In this document: piece by piece, positions 1 through 10,360 of the stretch
Numbering within the stretch: position 1 is the first letter of the stretch
Layout of the letters: every line of letters begins with the position of its first letter
DNA from: Phyllobacterium sophorae
GTDB taxonomy: Bacteria > Pseudomonadota > Alphaproteobacteria > Rhizobiales > Rhizobiaceae
NCBI RefSeq assembly: GCF_003010965.1
Contig: NZ_PGGM01000001.1
Coordinates: 496,001-560,000, forward strand
DNA: 64,000 nucleotides
Direction of reading: 5' to 3'
Notes under the pieces: model-generated
Seen by the model: the letters and a program-made list of their open reading frames with translations, nothing else
Database searches by the model: none
Told to the model about the DNA's origin: nothing
Translations under genes and position numbers: made by a program

Positions 1-1098
<1,098 letters not shown>

Positions 1099-1108
1099 GT
1101 AAAACCTG

Positions 1109-1456
1109 ATGAGCTCAGAATCCCTCTACATCCACGTCACCGATCAGCACGGCAAGCGCCATACGCTGGAAGCCCTCGAGGGTTTCCGCGTCATGGAGGT
1201 CATTCGCGATTGGGGTCTCGACATCAAGGCAGAATGCGGCGGCGCCTGCGCCTGCGGCACCTGCCATGTCTATGTCGATCAGGATTGGGCGGAAAAGCTC
1301 TACGAGCCGCAGGACGAGGAAATCGACCAGCTCGACGTGACCTTTCACGTCGAGGACAATTCCCGGCTCTCCTGCCAGCTGATCATGAGCGAGGAGCTGA
1401 ACGGCCTGGAAATAACCCTGGCTCCCGACACGCAAAAGGAAAGCGTAGCGGCCTAG
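1109..1456 (+). CDS. [2Fe-2S] ferredoxin, adrenodoxin type
   Basis: 115 residues. The cluster ligands are C43, C49, C52 and C89, giving the C-x5-C-x2-C...C spacing of vertebrate-type (adrenodoxin-like) ferredoxins. A further Cys, C47, sits inside the loop. It starts 10 bases after the ferredoxin reductase gene, so the two are probably co-transcribed and form a redox pair. Such ferredoxins serve cytochromes P450, ring-hydroxylating enzymes or Fe-S biogenesis. No terminal oxygenase is encoded nearby, so its client is unknown. Confidence 0.92.
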   Translation: MSSESLYIHVTDQHGKRHTLEALEGFRVMEVIRDWGLDIKAECGGACACGTCHVYVDQDWAEKLYEPQDEEIDQLDVTFHVEDNSRLSCQLIMSEELNGLEITLAPDTQKESVAA

Positions 1457-1477
1457 ATCCCCACTGGCATCAGCAAT

Positions 1478-1497
1478 GTGCGTGTCGAACCACGCAC
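1478..1497. terminator. Small stem-loop between convergent genes
   Basis: A perfect 7-bp inverted repeat, GTGCGTG at 1478-1484 and CACGCAC at 1491-1497, lies between the ends of the ferredoxin and L,D-transpeptidase genes. No T-run follows on either strand, so it is at best a weak or Rho-assisted stop. Confidence 0.3.
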
Positions 1498-1526
1498 AGC
1501 AGCAATGCGGTAAAACTATTCAGCCG

Positions 1527-2090
1527 TCAGATCACCACGACACGTGCGCCGACCGGTACACGCGCGTACAAATCCATCACATGTTCGTTGACCATGCGGA
1601 TACAGCCATTGGATACGGCGCGTCCGATAGTCCAGGGTTCGGTTGTTCCGTGGATGCGGTAATAGGTATCGCGGCCGTTCCGGTAGAGATAGAGCGCGCG
1701 GGCACCGAGAGGATTGTTTCGCCCGCCCGCTACGCCTCCGGCGTACCGCGCATATTTCTCCGGCTGGCGCCGGATCATGTTCTTGGTTGGCATCCAGCGC
1801 GGCCATTTTTCCTTGCGGCCAACTCTGGCAACGCCGTGGAAGGCGCGGCCAGCCCGCCCGACGCCTATACCGTAGCGGCGCGCGGTGAATTCGTCTTCAA
1901 TCAGGTAAAGAAACCGGCCGCGCGGGTCGATTACCACTGTCCCCGGCCTATAGGATGAATCGAAGAAAACATATTGCGGCCGGTACTCCGGATCGAGGAC
2001 GAAAATCTTCCGCTTGGGCCTTGCCAGCGCGGCCTTTGGTGCCAGAGCTGTTGCAAAAAGACCCATCAGAACACCGCGCCGTGTCAGCAT
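1527..2090 (-). CDS. L,D-transpeptidase (YkuD domain), exported
   Basis: 187 residues from the ATG at 2090, which has GAGG upstream; a longer reading from 2129 is possible. The N-terminus is a signal peptide with a twin Arg (MLTRRGVLMG, then a hydrophobic run to ALA). The catalytic YkuD signature is present: HGTTEPWTIG with His near residue 147 and SNGCIRM with the nucleophile Cys near 163. The family makes 3-3 peptidoglycan cross-links or anchors lipoproteins to peptidoglycan in the periplasm. Rhizobiales carry many such paralogues, so the exact role cannot be assigned. It is convergent with the ferredoxin gene. Confidence 0.9.
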   Translation of the reverse strand: MLTRRGVLMGLFATALAPKAALARPKRKIFVLDPEYRPQYVFFDSSYRPGTVVIDPRGRFLYLIEDEFTARRYGIGVGRAGRAFHGVARVGRKEKWPRWMPTKNMIRRQPEKYARYAGGVAGGRNNPLGARALYLYRNGRDTYYRIHGTTEPWTIGRAVSNGCIRMVNEHVMDLYARVPVGARVVVI

Positions 2091-2249
2091 AGCAAACCTC
2101 AAGTTTCCTGCTGTCCGCCTGCCGGACATTACTCGCCCGGGCGAATTTTGTCCGGAATTTGCTGACCGATGGTTTACGTGGGCTCAACTTTTCGTGACTT
2201 GCCCGAGCGGGTAGGTGATCCGGCGATGGCGGTTTCGGAGGGGTTCACC

Positions 2250-3188
2250 TCACGGCAGGCGCGATATCCGCTCGATCAGCAGATCGAAGAATTCCTCATC
2301 ATTCACATCGCGAATGTAGAAGGCGTTGCTCGGACGGTCCGTCACGCCCCACCAGTCGACCACCGTCATGCCGAGCGTTAGTTCGTTGGTGGCATCGACC
2401 ATTACATTGCAGCGCCTGCCGCCATAAAGCTCAGGCTTCAGCAGGTAAGCAATCACGTTCGGGTCGTGCAGCGGGCCGCCATCCCTGCCATATTTCTCCT
2501 CGTCGAACCGTTCGAAAAACTCGAGCAGAGCTACGCAGGCATCGCCCGACCTTGTTCCCATGGCGCGGAAACGGTCGACGCGCCGGGCGGTCGTCAATGC
2601 CTTGTGCGTCACGTCCAGCGGCAGGATAGCCACCGGAACACCGGACTGCAATACGATCTGTGCCGCCTGCGGATCGACATAGATATTGAACTCCGCCGTT
2701 GGCGTAATATTGCCGCCTTCGAAGAACCCGCCGCCCATCAGGACGATCTCGCGGATATGAGAGGCCAATTCCGGTGCGCGGATCAGCACATGGGCAATGT
2801 TCGTGAGAGGCCCGAGCGCGCAGAGAGTGACACTTCCTGCCTCCTCATTGCGCAGCGTCTCGATAATGAAATCGACGGCGTGCTGCGTCTGCAATGGCAT
2901 TGCCGGTTCAGGCAAGTCAGGACCATCAAGCCCGGTCTTGCCATGCACATGTTCAGCCGTGATCAGGGGGCGCATCAGCGGGCGGTCCGCACCGGCAAAG
3001 ACTTTGGCGTCAGAACGGCCGGCCAGCTCGCAGATTTTCCGCGCATTCAACTCGGTCAAGGCCAGCGGCACATTGCCCGCAACGGCGGTGATGCCGAGTA
3101 CATCCAGTTCCGGACTGGCAAAGGCAAGAAGAATCGCCAGTGCATCATCCTGTCCCGGATCGGTATCGATTATGATTTTACGCGTCAT
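2250..3188 (-). CDS. Inosine/uridine-preferring nucleoside hydrolase
   Basis: 312 residues, normal for the family. The N-terminal calcium-binding motif DTDPGQDD is at residues 8-15, and the internal GGG-F and EFNIYVDP motifs of the IU-NH fold are present (the latter in TPTAEFNIYVDPQAA). The enzyme cleaves the N-glycosidic bond of ribonucleosides to a base plus ribose in salvage. Released uracil could feed the pyrimidine-degradation genes further right, but that link is inference. It is divergent from the hsp20 gene. Confidence 0.9.
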   Translation of the reverse strand: MTRKIIIDTDPGQDDALAILLAFASPELDVLGITAVAGNVPLALTELNARKICELAGRSDAKVFAGADRPLMRPLITAEHVHGKTGLDGPDLPEPAMPLQTQHAVDFIIETLRNEEAGSVTLCALGPLTNIAHVLIRAPELASHIREIVLMGGGFFEGGNITPTAEFNIYVDPQAAQIVLQSGVPVAILPLDVTHKALTTARRVDRFRAMGTRSGDACVALLEFFERFDEEKYGRDGGPLHDPNVIAYLLKPELYGGRRCNVMVDATNELTLGMTVVDWWGVTDRPSNAFYIRDVNDEEFFDLLIERISRLP

Positions 3189-3222
3189 TTCTTACTTTCT
3201 ATCACCGGAAAACCGGCACTCT

Positions 3223-3251
3223 CTTGAACTCTGAGATTCTATCGACCATAT
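3223..3251 (+). promoter_or_regulatory. Candidate sigma-32 (RpoH) heat-shock promoter
   Basis: CTTGAA at 3223-3228, a 17-base spacer, then CCATAT at 3246-3251. This fits the heat-shock sigma factor consensus of CTTGAA and CCATNT-type boxes. It lies 85 bases before the hsp20 start codon, with an inferred transcript start near 3258. No experimental support is available here. Confidence 0.6.
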
Positions 3252-3300
3252 CAAAGGACAGAAGTGAAATGCCATCAACGATCGGACAAGATCACGGGTT

Positions 3301-3335
3301 TTGCTTTTAGGTCGCTTCTCTCAAGGACTGCACAA
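3301..3335 (+). promoter_or_regulatory. ROSE-type RNA thermometer over the hsp20 ribosome-binding site
   Basis: GTCGCTT at 3311-3317 can pair with AAGGAC at 3323-3328 across a CTCUC loop. The pairs are G311-C328, U312-A327, C313-G326, G314-G325, U316-A324 and U317-A323, with C315 bulged. This is the U(U/C)GCU against AGGA arrangement known from ROSE elements that hide the Shine-Dalgarno of rhizobial small heat-shock genes until temperature rises. The AAGGA ends 8 bases before the ATG at 3336. Upstream hairpins were not resolved by eye. Confidence 0.55.
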
Positions 3336-3758
3336 ATGACACGAATGACACCATTTTCAAGCCCCTTGCTGCTTGGTTTCGACTCGATGGAAAAGACGCT
3401 GGAGCGCATTGCCAAATCCGGCGACGGCTATCCGCCTTACAATATCGAGCGTATCCGCGGCAAGAATGACTGTGAACAGCTTCGAATTGTTCTCGCCGTT
3501 GCGGGTTTCTCGAACGACGATCTCGAAGTGACCACGGAAGACAATCAACTGGTCATTCGCGGCAGGCAGGCCGATGAAGGCGAGCGTGAATATTTGCATC
3601 GTGGCATAGCCGCACGTCAGTTCCAGCGCATTTTCGTTCTTGCTGATGGAATGCGTGTCAGCGCCGCCACTTTGAAGAATGGGCTTCTGTCGATCGATCT
3701 CGACCGTCCGGAACCCGAACGATTGGTCAAGCGCATCAACATCGCGGTACAGGACTGA
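3336..3758 (+). CDS. Small heat-shock protein, Hsp20/alpha-crystallin family
   Basis: 140 residues from the ATG at 3336; a longer reading to 3264 would run through the predicted thermometer and is less likely. The alpha-crystallin domain fills the middle: YNIERIRGKND, the LVIRGRQ strand, and the A-x-x-x-N-G-L motif (ATLKNGLLSIDL). The family forms oligomers that hold unfolding proteins for refolding, as IbpA does in E. coli. The candidate heat-shock promoter and thermometer upstream predict induction by heat at two levels. The DUF1150 gene follows 56 bases later. Confidence 0.92.
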   Translation: MTRMTPFSSPLLLGFDSMEKTLERIAKSGDGYPPYNIERIRGKNDCEQLRIVLAVAGFSNDDLEVTTEDNQLVIRGRQADEGEREYLHRGIAARQFQRIFVLADGMRVSAATLKNGLLSIDLDRPEPERLVKRINIAVQD

Positions 3759-3814
3759 TCGTAGCTCTAACAGGACAGGGCTTGGAAAAAGACTGTCCGA
3801 ACACGGAGGCTAAT

Positions 3815-4072
3815 ATGCAAAACTCTGTTCACAAGAATCTCCTGAGCGAACTCGAATTCGCGCGCCTTGGCGCCGGACAGGTCGCCTACATGCGCAAGGT
3901 CAAAACCGATGACCTCGCCCACAGTTTTCCGGCTCTTCCGCCAATGACCCCCGGTGTCGAGCTCTGGGCGCTCTTTGCCGCCAATGGCGACCCGATTGTG
4001 CTTTCGGATGAACGCGACAACGTTCTTGTCGGCGCGCAGGAACACGAACTGCGCACCGTTATGCTGCAGTAG
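3815..4072 (+). CDS. DUF1150 family protein
   Basis: 85 residues from the ATG at 3815, with GGAGG at 3805-3809. The C-terminal part (WALFAANGDPIVLSD, then a short tail) matches the small DUF1150 proteins of alphaproteobacteria, which are often encoded just after an hsp20 gene, as here. No enzymatic motif, signal peptide or membrane segment is visible. Its function is unknown; co-expression with Hsp20 is the only hint. Confidence 0.75.
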   Translation: MQNSVHKNLLSELEFARLGAGQVAYMRKVKTDDLAHSFPALPPMTPGVELWALFAANGDPIVLSDERDNVLVGAQEHELRTVMLQ

Positions 4073-4095
4073 TAAACGATCTAGACGCGGAAGAT

Positions 4096-4127
4096 GGCAG
4101 GGCCGATGCATCCATATCGGCCTTGCC
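4096..4127. terminator. Stem-loop between convergent DUF1150 and pncB genes
   Basis: Arms at 4096-4107 (GGCAGGGCCGAT) and 4116-4127 (ATCGGCCTTGCC) give 12 pairs, one a G-U wobble, around an 8-base loop. It lies in the 118-base gap between two convergent genes, where a terminator is expected. No T-run follows on either strand, so the mechanism is uncertain. Confidence 0.4.
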
Positions 4128-4190
4128 AAACCCCTTGACCTTGTCCGCGAATGCCCCGGCAGAACGGACCTATTCGGCCGGAAATTGCTT

Positions 4191-5498
4191 CTAGACCTTG
4201 ACGGCCTGTTCCACGCGGTCCACCGCTCCAAACAACTCCAGATAACGTTTGATTTCCGCCGGATCGCCCGTGGCCTTTTTCGGATTGTCGGAAAGCTTGA
4301 CAGCCGGACGGCCATTGGCCTCACTGACCTTGCAGACAAGTGAGATCGCATTCAGGCGGTCGTTGTAACGGGGCGCGCAATCTTCGAAATCATTGGTGAG
4401 ATTGGTTCCCCAACCAAAACTCATGCGCACCTTGCCTCTGAAGTGATGATAGGTCTCCTCGATCGTATCGACGTCGAGCCCATCGGAAAACACCAGAAGC
4501 TTCTGGCGCGGGTCCTTGCCCCTCGCCCGCCACCAGGCAAGAATTTTCTCTCCGCCTTCGATCGGTGGTGCGCTGTCGGGTCGAAAACCGGTCCAGTCCG
4601 CCACCCAGTCCGGGGCATCGCGCAGAAATGCGGCTGTGCCGAACGCGTCCGGCAATACGATGAGCAAATTGCCGCCATAGTAACGATTCCAGTCCTGCAG
4701 CACCTTGTAGGGTGATTTCAGCAGTTCTGCCTTTGTGGTGCTCAAGGCAGCAAGCACCATCGGCAGTTCATGCGCATTGGTGCCGAGGGCTTCCAGGTCG
4801 TTGTCCATCGCCATCAGCACATTGCTCGTGCCGGTAAAGGCTTCGCCGATGCCTTCCTTCAACGCTTCGACGCACCAGCGCTGCCAGAGGAAGGAATGGC
4901 GGCGGCGCGTGCCGAAATCGGAAATCCGGATATCGGGGAGCGCGCGCAGGCGTTCCACCTTCGCCCACATCTTGGCCTTGGCACGGGCATAGAGAACATC
5001 AAGCTCGAAGCGTCCCATCTTTTTCATGGCGGCGCGCGAGCGCAATTCGTTGATAATGGTCAGCGCCGGAATCTCCCACATGGTGGTATACATCCACGGG
5101 CCGTAGAAATTCAGCTCATACTGGCCGTCACGCCGGGTGAGCTCATATTCCGGCAGCTGGAAATTCGACAGCCATTCGAGAAAATCCGGTTCGAAAATCT
5201 GCCGCTTGCCATAGAACGTGTTACCGCCGAGCCAGATCATCTCCTTCTTGGAAAACCGGACCGTCCGGGCATGATCGAGCTGCTCGCGCAACTCCTGTTC
5301 ATCGATTTCATCGGAAAGACGCACCTTGGTCGTGCGGTTGATCAGCGTGAAAGTCGCATCCACCTTCGGATAGACGCCCCATATCATCTGCAGCATCAGC
5401 AATTTGTAGAAATCCGTGTCGAGCAGGCTACGGACGATCGGATCGAGTTTCCACGTGTGGTTGAACACACGCCGTGCAATATCGGTCTTCGTCGCCAT
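4191..5498 (-). CDS. pncB: Nicotinate phosphoribosyltransferase
   Basis: 435 residues, the usual PncB length. It begins with the family N-terminus ([16 protein letters not shown]) and contains [12 protein letters not shown] and GTNAHELPM; the His near residue 243 in the latter corresponds to the phosphorylated His of the family. It converts nicotinate and PRPP, with ATP hydrolysis, to nicotinate mononucleotide in the Preiss-Handler salvage route to NAD. AAGGAAAG lies before the ATG at 5498. It appears monocistronic and is divergent from the RND efflux genes. Confidence 0.95.
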   Translation of the reverse strand: MATKTDIARRVFNHTWKLDPIVRSLLDTDFYKLLMLQMIWGVYPKVDATFTLINRTTKVRLSDEIDEQELREQLDHARTVRFSKKEMIWLGGNTFYGKRQIFEPDFLEWLSNFQLPEYELTRRDGQYELNFYGPWMYTTMWEIPALTIINELRSRAAMKKMGRFELDVLYARAKAKMWAKVERLRALPDIRISDFGTRRRHSFLWQRWCVEALKEGIGEAFTGTSNVLMAMDNDLEALGTNAHELPMVLAALSTTKAELLKSPYKVLQDWNRYYGGNLLIVLPDAFGTAAFLRDAPDWVADWTGFRPDSAPPIEGGEKILAWWRARGKDPRQKLLVFSDGLDVDTIEETYHHFRGKVRMSFGWGTNLTNDFEDCAPRYNDRLNAISLVCKVSEANGRPAVKLSDNPKKATGDPAEIKRYLELFGAVDRVEQAVKV

Positions 5499-5690
5499 CG
5501 ACTGCTTTCCTTACGAATTCTTCATCCATCATCTTGCACGGCAGAAACGCACCATCAAGCAGAGACCAGCGAATCCGGCCAAATTTGGCGATCCGTTCAC
5601 CTGCGCTCACTTCCATTAAATCTTTGTAACCTCACCGAATTGTCATTAACGGAGGCATCAAAGCTCTTTATCCTGCAACCAGCACGTGTT

Positions 5691-5718
5691 CGCGCTGTAG
5701 CGCGCGTTAGGGTATAAT
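5691..5718 (+). promoter_or_regulatory. Palindrome next to a -10-like box before the RND genes
   Basis: CGCGCT-GT-AGCGCG at 5691-5704 is a perfect 6-bp-arm inverted repeat. TATAAT follows at 5713-5718, 54 bases before the adaptor ATG. The layout fits an operator overlapping the promoter spacer of the efflux operon. No convincing -35 box was found and no regulator gene is adjacent. Confidence 0.35.
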
Positions 5719-5771
5719 CAATGTCACGCTGGCTCTGCTTTTGTTGCGGGACCGGCGTTTTGGAGTGGTAT

Positions 5772-6947
5772 ATGAAGGTTTGGAAGCAATTGGCTTTGGC
5801 GTTGGTGATTCTGGTTGCCGCTGGAGCTGGCTGGCTGTTCCTGTTTCCCGGTGCGAATGACCTTTTGAAAAAGGCGGGTATAGATCGCAATGCAACGGCA
5901 GCGACAGAACCAGCCAAGGGCCGTCAGGGGCAAAGGCGCAGCGGACAGGCGCTACCGCTGGTTGTCGTGCGCACTGCAGCGGAGTCCAAGATCAACGACC
6001 GGCTGACGGCGATCGGTACCGGTAAGGCGAAGAGTTCGGTAGCAGTCACCCCGTTCACAGCCGGCCGCTTGACCGAGATTCTCGTGGCATCCGGGACCAA
6101 AGTGAAAGACGGCGATGTGATTGCCCGCCTTGATTCCGAAGCAGAAGCCATCCTCGTCGATAAGGCGCGGGTTGCCCTGAAAGACGCACAGACCAAGCTC
6201 AGCCGCGCGGAAAGCCTGCGCTTGAGTAACACAGTATCTGCCGTTCAGCTTTCGGAAGCTGAACTGGCCGTCGACAATGCCGCTCTCAACGTTCGCGAGG
6301 CCGAACTCGCGCTGGATCGCCGTGCCATCAAAGCCCCAATCGGCGGTATTGTCGGCATCCTGCCGATCAATGCGGGTAACTACATCACGACAACGACCAC
6401 GGTCGCGATGATTGATGACCGATCCGACCTCCTGGTCGATTTCTGGGTTCCGGAACGTTTTGCGCCGGCCATCACCATCGATCTGCCGGTAACGGCGACA
6501 TCGATCGCCCGTCCGGGTGAAACCTTCAAGGGCGCGATCAGCGCCATCGACAACCGTGTCGATCCGGCAAGCCGCACGCTGCACGTTCAGGCCAAGATCA
6601 CCAATCCGAACGATGCCTTGCGCGAAGGCATGGCATTTCAGATATCGATCGGTTTTCCCGGCGACACCTATCCTACCGTTGATCCTCTGGCCATCCAGTG
6701 GGGCACCGACGGTGCCTATGTCTGGAAGATCACCGACAATAAGGCGGCGCGCGTGCCGGTGCGTGTCGTGCAGCGCAATACTGCCTCGGTGCTGGTCGAT
6801 GCGGCCATCGAGCCCGGCGATCAGATCGTTGCCGAGGGTGTGCAGTCGGTCCGGCAGGGGGAGCTTGTCCAGATTCAGGGGCAGCCAGCTCCCAAGGACA
6901 GCAGCACGAACGAAGGACCGTTGGCTTCCGCCGGCGAGCAGGGGTGA
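5772..6947 (+). CDS. RND efflux periplasmic adaptor (membrane fusion protein)
   Basis: 391 residues from the ATG at 5772, with GGAG 6 bases before; a longer reading to 5721 lacks a good ribosome site. An N-terminal membrane anchor or signal (residues 5-24) is followed by the lipoyl/hairpin region (GRLTEILVASGTKVKDGDVIARLD ... IKAPIGGIVG, with the coiled-coil hairpin between) and a beta-barrel domain. It links the inner-membrane RND pump encoded 6 bases downstream to an outer-membrane channel. No TolC-type gene is present in the window. Confidence 0.92.
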   Translation: MKVWKQLALALVILVAAGAGWLFLFPGANDLLKKAGIDRNATAATEPAKGRQGQRRSGQALPLVVVRTAAESKINDRLTAIGTGKAKSSVAVTPFTAGRLTEILVASGTKVKDGDVIARLDSEAEAILVDKARVALKDAQTKLSRAESLRLSNTVSAVQLSEAELAVDNAALNVREAELALDRRAIKAPIGGIVGILPINAGNYITTTTTVAMIDDRSDLLVDFWVPERFAPAITIDLPVTATSIARPGETFKGAISAIDNRVDPASRTLHVQAKITNPNDALREGMAFQISIGFPGDTYPTVDPLAIQWGTDGAYVWKITDNKAARVPVRVVQRNTASVLVDAAIEPGDQIVAEGVQSVRQGELVQIQGQPAPKDSSTNEGPLASAGEQG

Positions 6948-6953
6948 CTTCCC

Positions 6954-9900
6954 GTGAACACGTCCCAGAGCCAGGCTGACTTCACAGCGCTTTTTATTCG
7001 CCGTCCGGTCATGGCGCTGGTGCTCAACGCCCTGATCGTCGTTGCCGGCCTTGCCGCCTATTACGGTGTCGATGTGCGCGAGCTGCCCGATGTCGATCGT
7101 CCGGTCGTCACCGTTTCGACGGATTTCGAATCAGCTGCGGCCGAGACCGTGGATCGCGAGCTGACGTCGGCCATCGAAGGCGCGGTTTCGCGTGTCTCCG
7201 GGGTCAAATCCATCTCGTCCAGCTCCTCGTTCGGCAATAGCCGCGTCACCGTCGAATTCAACGATGATGTGGATCTCAATGTCGCTGCCGCCGACATGCG
7301 CGATGCGATCAGCCGTATCAGCAACACACTGCCGGACGACGCCGATCCTCCGCGCATCGTCAAGGCGGACGCGAACTCGGATGCTGTCATGCGTCTTGCT
7401 GTCACCTCCAACATCATGGCGGTGGAGGACATGACGGTTCTTGTCGAGGATCAGATCGAGGATGTGCTTGCTTCGGTACCGGGCGTCGCCGATGTCCAGA
7501 TCAATGGCAATCGCAGCAAGATTTTTCGGATCGACATCAATCAGGGCAAAGTCGCCAGCCTTGGTATGAATATTGCAGACATTCGCAACGCTCTGAACAC
7601 GATGGCCTTCGATACACCGGCGGGACAGCTCAACAGCAACGATCAAAGCATCGTGGTGCGGGCACAGGCGCCGGTGCAGACGCCGGAGGATTTCGAAAAC
7701 ATCATCATCAAGGGGCAGACCAAGATCCGCGATGTGGCAACGGTGACGATGGGTCCCGATATTGGCACCTCGACCTTGCGCGCCAATGGCAAGGCCGGCA
7801 TCGGCCTTGGTATTATCCGCCAGGCGCAGTCGAATACGCTCGACATATCCACAGGGGTTCGCGCTGCCGTCGCGCAGCTCCAGAAGACCTTGCCCGAAGG
7901 CGTAGACATTCGCGTGACCAGCGACGATGCCGATTTCGTCAACGGCGCGGTACACGAGGTGGAGATCGCGCTCGGGGTGTCGGTCATCATCATCATCCTG
8001 ATCATCTATCTGTTCCTGTGGGATATTCGCGCCACCCTGATCCCGGCTGTCGCCCTGCCGGTCGCGCTGATCGGCACGATCTCGGCCATTTATCTCGCCG
8101 GGTTTTCGATCAATATTCTGACATTGCTCGCGCTCGTTCTGGCCACGGGCCTTGTGGTCGACGATGCGATCGTCGTGCTTGAGAATATTGTGCGCCGGCG
8201 CAATCAGGGGATGGGCCCGCGCGCCGCAGCGGTCCTTGGCACGCAAGAGGTGTTCTTTGCGGTCGTGGCAACCACTGTGACGCTTGCAGCCGTCTTTGTG
8301 CCACTCTCCTTCCTGCCGGGGCAGACTGGCGGCCTCTTCCGCGAGTTCGGCTTCGTGCTTGCAATCTGCGTGCTTCTGTCCGCGGTGGTTGCGCTGACCC
8401 TTTGCCCCATGCTTGCCTCACGGCTGCTGAGCGTGAGCGAAGCCAAGCATGAGGACGTTACGCGCGCGCCGGGGCTGGTGGCCCGTATCGGCGGATGGCT
8501 GGGCGGACTCTATCGCCGCCTGCTGCATGCCTGCCTGGCGGGTCCATGGATTGTCGTCGTGATATCGCTGCTGTTTGCCGGCGGTGCATTTGGCGCCTTT
8601 TCCTTGCTCAAGCAGGAATTGACGCCGCCCGAAGACCGCGCGTCCGCCTTCCTGCGCATTACTGCTCCGCAGGGCGTCAGCCTTGAATATCTTGGTGACG
8701 AGATGCGGAAGATCGAGACCCTGATCCAGCCGTTGCGCGATTCCGGCGAGATCCAGAACACTTTCTCCATAGCCGGCCAGAACGGCAATACCAACCGCGG
8801 CTTCATGGTGCTCAGTCTCGCCACGTGGAAAGACCGGGCGAGAAGCCAGCAGGAAATCATCACCGACGTTTCGAGGCGCGTGCGTAACGTTCCCGGCATC
8901 CAGGTTTTCGCGGCTCAGCCGAATTCGCTTGGCATTCGCGGGGCGGGCAATGGGCTGCAATTTGCCGTTGTCGGTACCAGCTATTCTGAGCTGGGCACGA
9001 CGGCTGCAAAGCTGGTGTCAGAGCTGGAAAAGGACAGCCGCTTCGATCGCCCGCGGCTTACCAACGAGCCGACGCAGCCACAATTGGCTGTGTCGATCGA
9101 CCGCGAGCGTGCCTCCGATCTGGGGATTGATATCACGGGCCTTGCTCAGGCGTTGCAGTCGGTACTCGACGGCTACAAGATCGGCTCCGTCTACATTGAA
9201 GACCGCAGTTTCGACGTGAAGCTCGTCTCGACGACCAATCCGATCAACGATCCGACTGATCTGGAAAATGTCTTCCTGCGGACCGGAGACGGACGTTTTG
9301 TCCCGATGTCGACGATTGCAAAGCTCGCCGAAGTTGCCGTCCCCCCGGCGCTGACGCGTGAACAGCAGATGCGCTCCGTCGCCATAACGTCGGGTCTGCG
9401 CTCCGACTTCGCGCTCGGCGATGCCTACAGGGTCGCGCAGGAAGTCGCAGCCCCGTTGCTGCCACCCGGATACCGTCTCATCCCGCTCGCCGAAGCGGCG
9501 ACGCTGGGTGAAAACTCTTCCAGCATGGCGATCACGTTCGGGTTCGCCCTCCTCATTATCCTCCTGGTTCTGGCTGCCCAGTTCGAGAGCTTCATCAGTG
9601 CCGTCATCGTCATGGCAACAGTGCCGCTCGGCCTTGCCTGCGCGGTGTACGCAATGCTGCTGACGGGCACGAGCATGAATGTCTACAGCCAGATCGGGCT
9701 GGTTCTGCTTGTCGGTATCATGGCCAAGAATGGCATTCTGATCGTTGAATTCGCCAATCATCTGCGCGATCAGGGCAGAAGTGTTCGGCAGGCGATCGAG
9801 GAGGCGTCGAATATTCGCCTGCGGCCCGTCGTGATGACCATGCTCTGCGCCATTCTTGGCGGTGTCCCGCTGGTGCTCGCCAGCGGCGCAGGTGCCGAAG

Positions 9901-10085
9901 CCCGTATTGCACTCGGCTGGGTCATCGTGGGCGGCCTTGGCATGGCAACCGCCTCGACATTGTTCCTGACCCCGGTCGCCTATCTGCTGCTGGCAGGGTT
10001 CTCCAAGCCCAAGGCCGAAGAGGAAGCGCGGCTCAACCGCGAGCTGCTCGAAGTCATCTCGCAGCCGCCGCTCGCTGCTGAGTAA
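6954..10085 (+). CDS. RND (HAE1-type) efflux permease
   Basis: 1043 residues, full length for an AcrB/MexB-like trimeric drug/proton antiporter of the inner membrane. It starts with GTG at 6954, 6 bases after the adaptor stop. The first transmembrane segment follows FIRRPVMALVLNALIVVAG; the TM4 motif GLVVDDAIVVLENI supplies the conserved Asp pair for proton relay, and the second half repeats the fold (GLVLLVGIMAKNGILIVEFA). The substrate cannot be read from sequence. Confidence 0.95.
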   Translation: MNTSQSQADFTALFIRRPVMALVLNALIVVAGLAAYYGVDVRELPDVDRPVVTVSTDFESAAAETVDRELTSAIEGAVSRVSGVKSISSSSSFGNSRVTVEFNDDVDLNVAAADMRDAISRISNTLPDDADPPRIVKADANSDAVMRLAVTSNIMAVEDMTVLVEDQIEDVLASVPGVADVQINGNRSKIFRIDINQGKVASLGMNIADIRNALNTMAFDTPAGQLNSNDQSIVVRAQAPVQTPEDFENIIIKGQTKIRDVATVTMGPDIGTSTLRANGKAGIGLGIIRQAQSNTLDISTGVRAAVAQLQKTLPEGVDIRVTSDDADFVNGAVHEVEIALGVSVIIIILIIYLFLWDIRATLIPAVALPVALIGTISAIYLAGFSINILTLLALVLATGLVVDDAIVVLENIVRRRNQGMGPRAAAVLGTQEVFFAVVATTVTLAAVFVPLSFLPGQTGGLFREFGFVLAICVLLSAVVALTLCPMLASRLLSVSEAKHEDVTRAPGLVARIGGWLGGLYRRLLHACLAGPWIVVVISLLFAGGAFGAFSLLKQELTPPEDRASAFLRITAPQGVSLEYLGDEMRKIETLIQPLRDSGEIQNTFSIAGQNGNTNRGFMVLSLATWKDRARSQQEIITDVSRRVRNVPGIQVFAAQPNSLGIRGAGNGLQFAVVGTSYSELGTTAAKLVSELEKDSRFDRPRLTNEPTQPQLAVSIDRERASDLGIDITGLAQALQSVLDGYKIGSVYIEDRSFDVKLVSTTNPINDPTDLENVFLRTGDGRFVPMSTIAKLAEVAVPPALTREQQMRSVAITSGLRSDFALGDAYRVAQEVAAPLLPPGYRLIPLAEAATLGENSSSMAITFGFALLIILLVLAAQFESFISAVIVMATVPLGLACAVYAMLLTGTSMNVYSQIGLVLLVGIMAKNGILIVEFANHLRDQGRSVRQAIEEASNIRLRPVVMTMLCAILGGVPLVLASGAGAEARIALGWVIVGGLGMATASTLFLTPVAYLLLAGFSKPKAEEEARLNRELLEVISQPPLAAE

Positions 10086-10360
10086 GGGCCAGCCAAGACA
10101 ACCCGAACCACGGAGACTGCGCCGTCATCGTCTTGGGTCAGACGGTCATATACCTTGGTCTCATTGACGCAAGGGCGCAAAAACAGCTATCAAATCGATT
10201 GAATTTTGCCTGGGAGACTAGAACCGTATTTTTATATACCGAGTGCTTTCACTCGATTTGCCCGGTGCGGTGACCCTATTTTATTGCCTGTCCTCGGGTG
10301 TTGAACCCCAGGGCACACATTTTCATAAGAACGATACTTTATTGATTTCGGGAGGAATTC

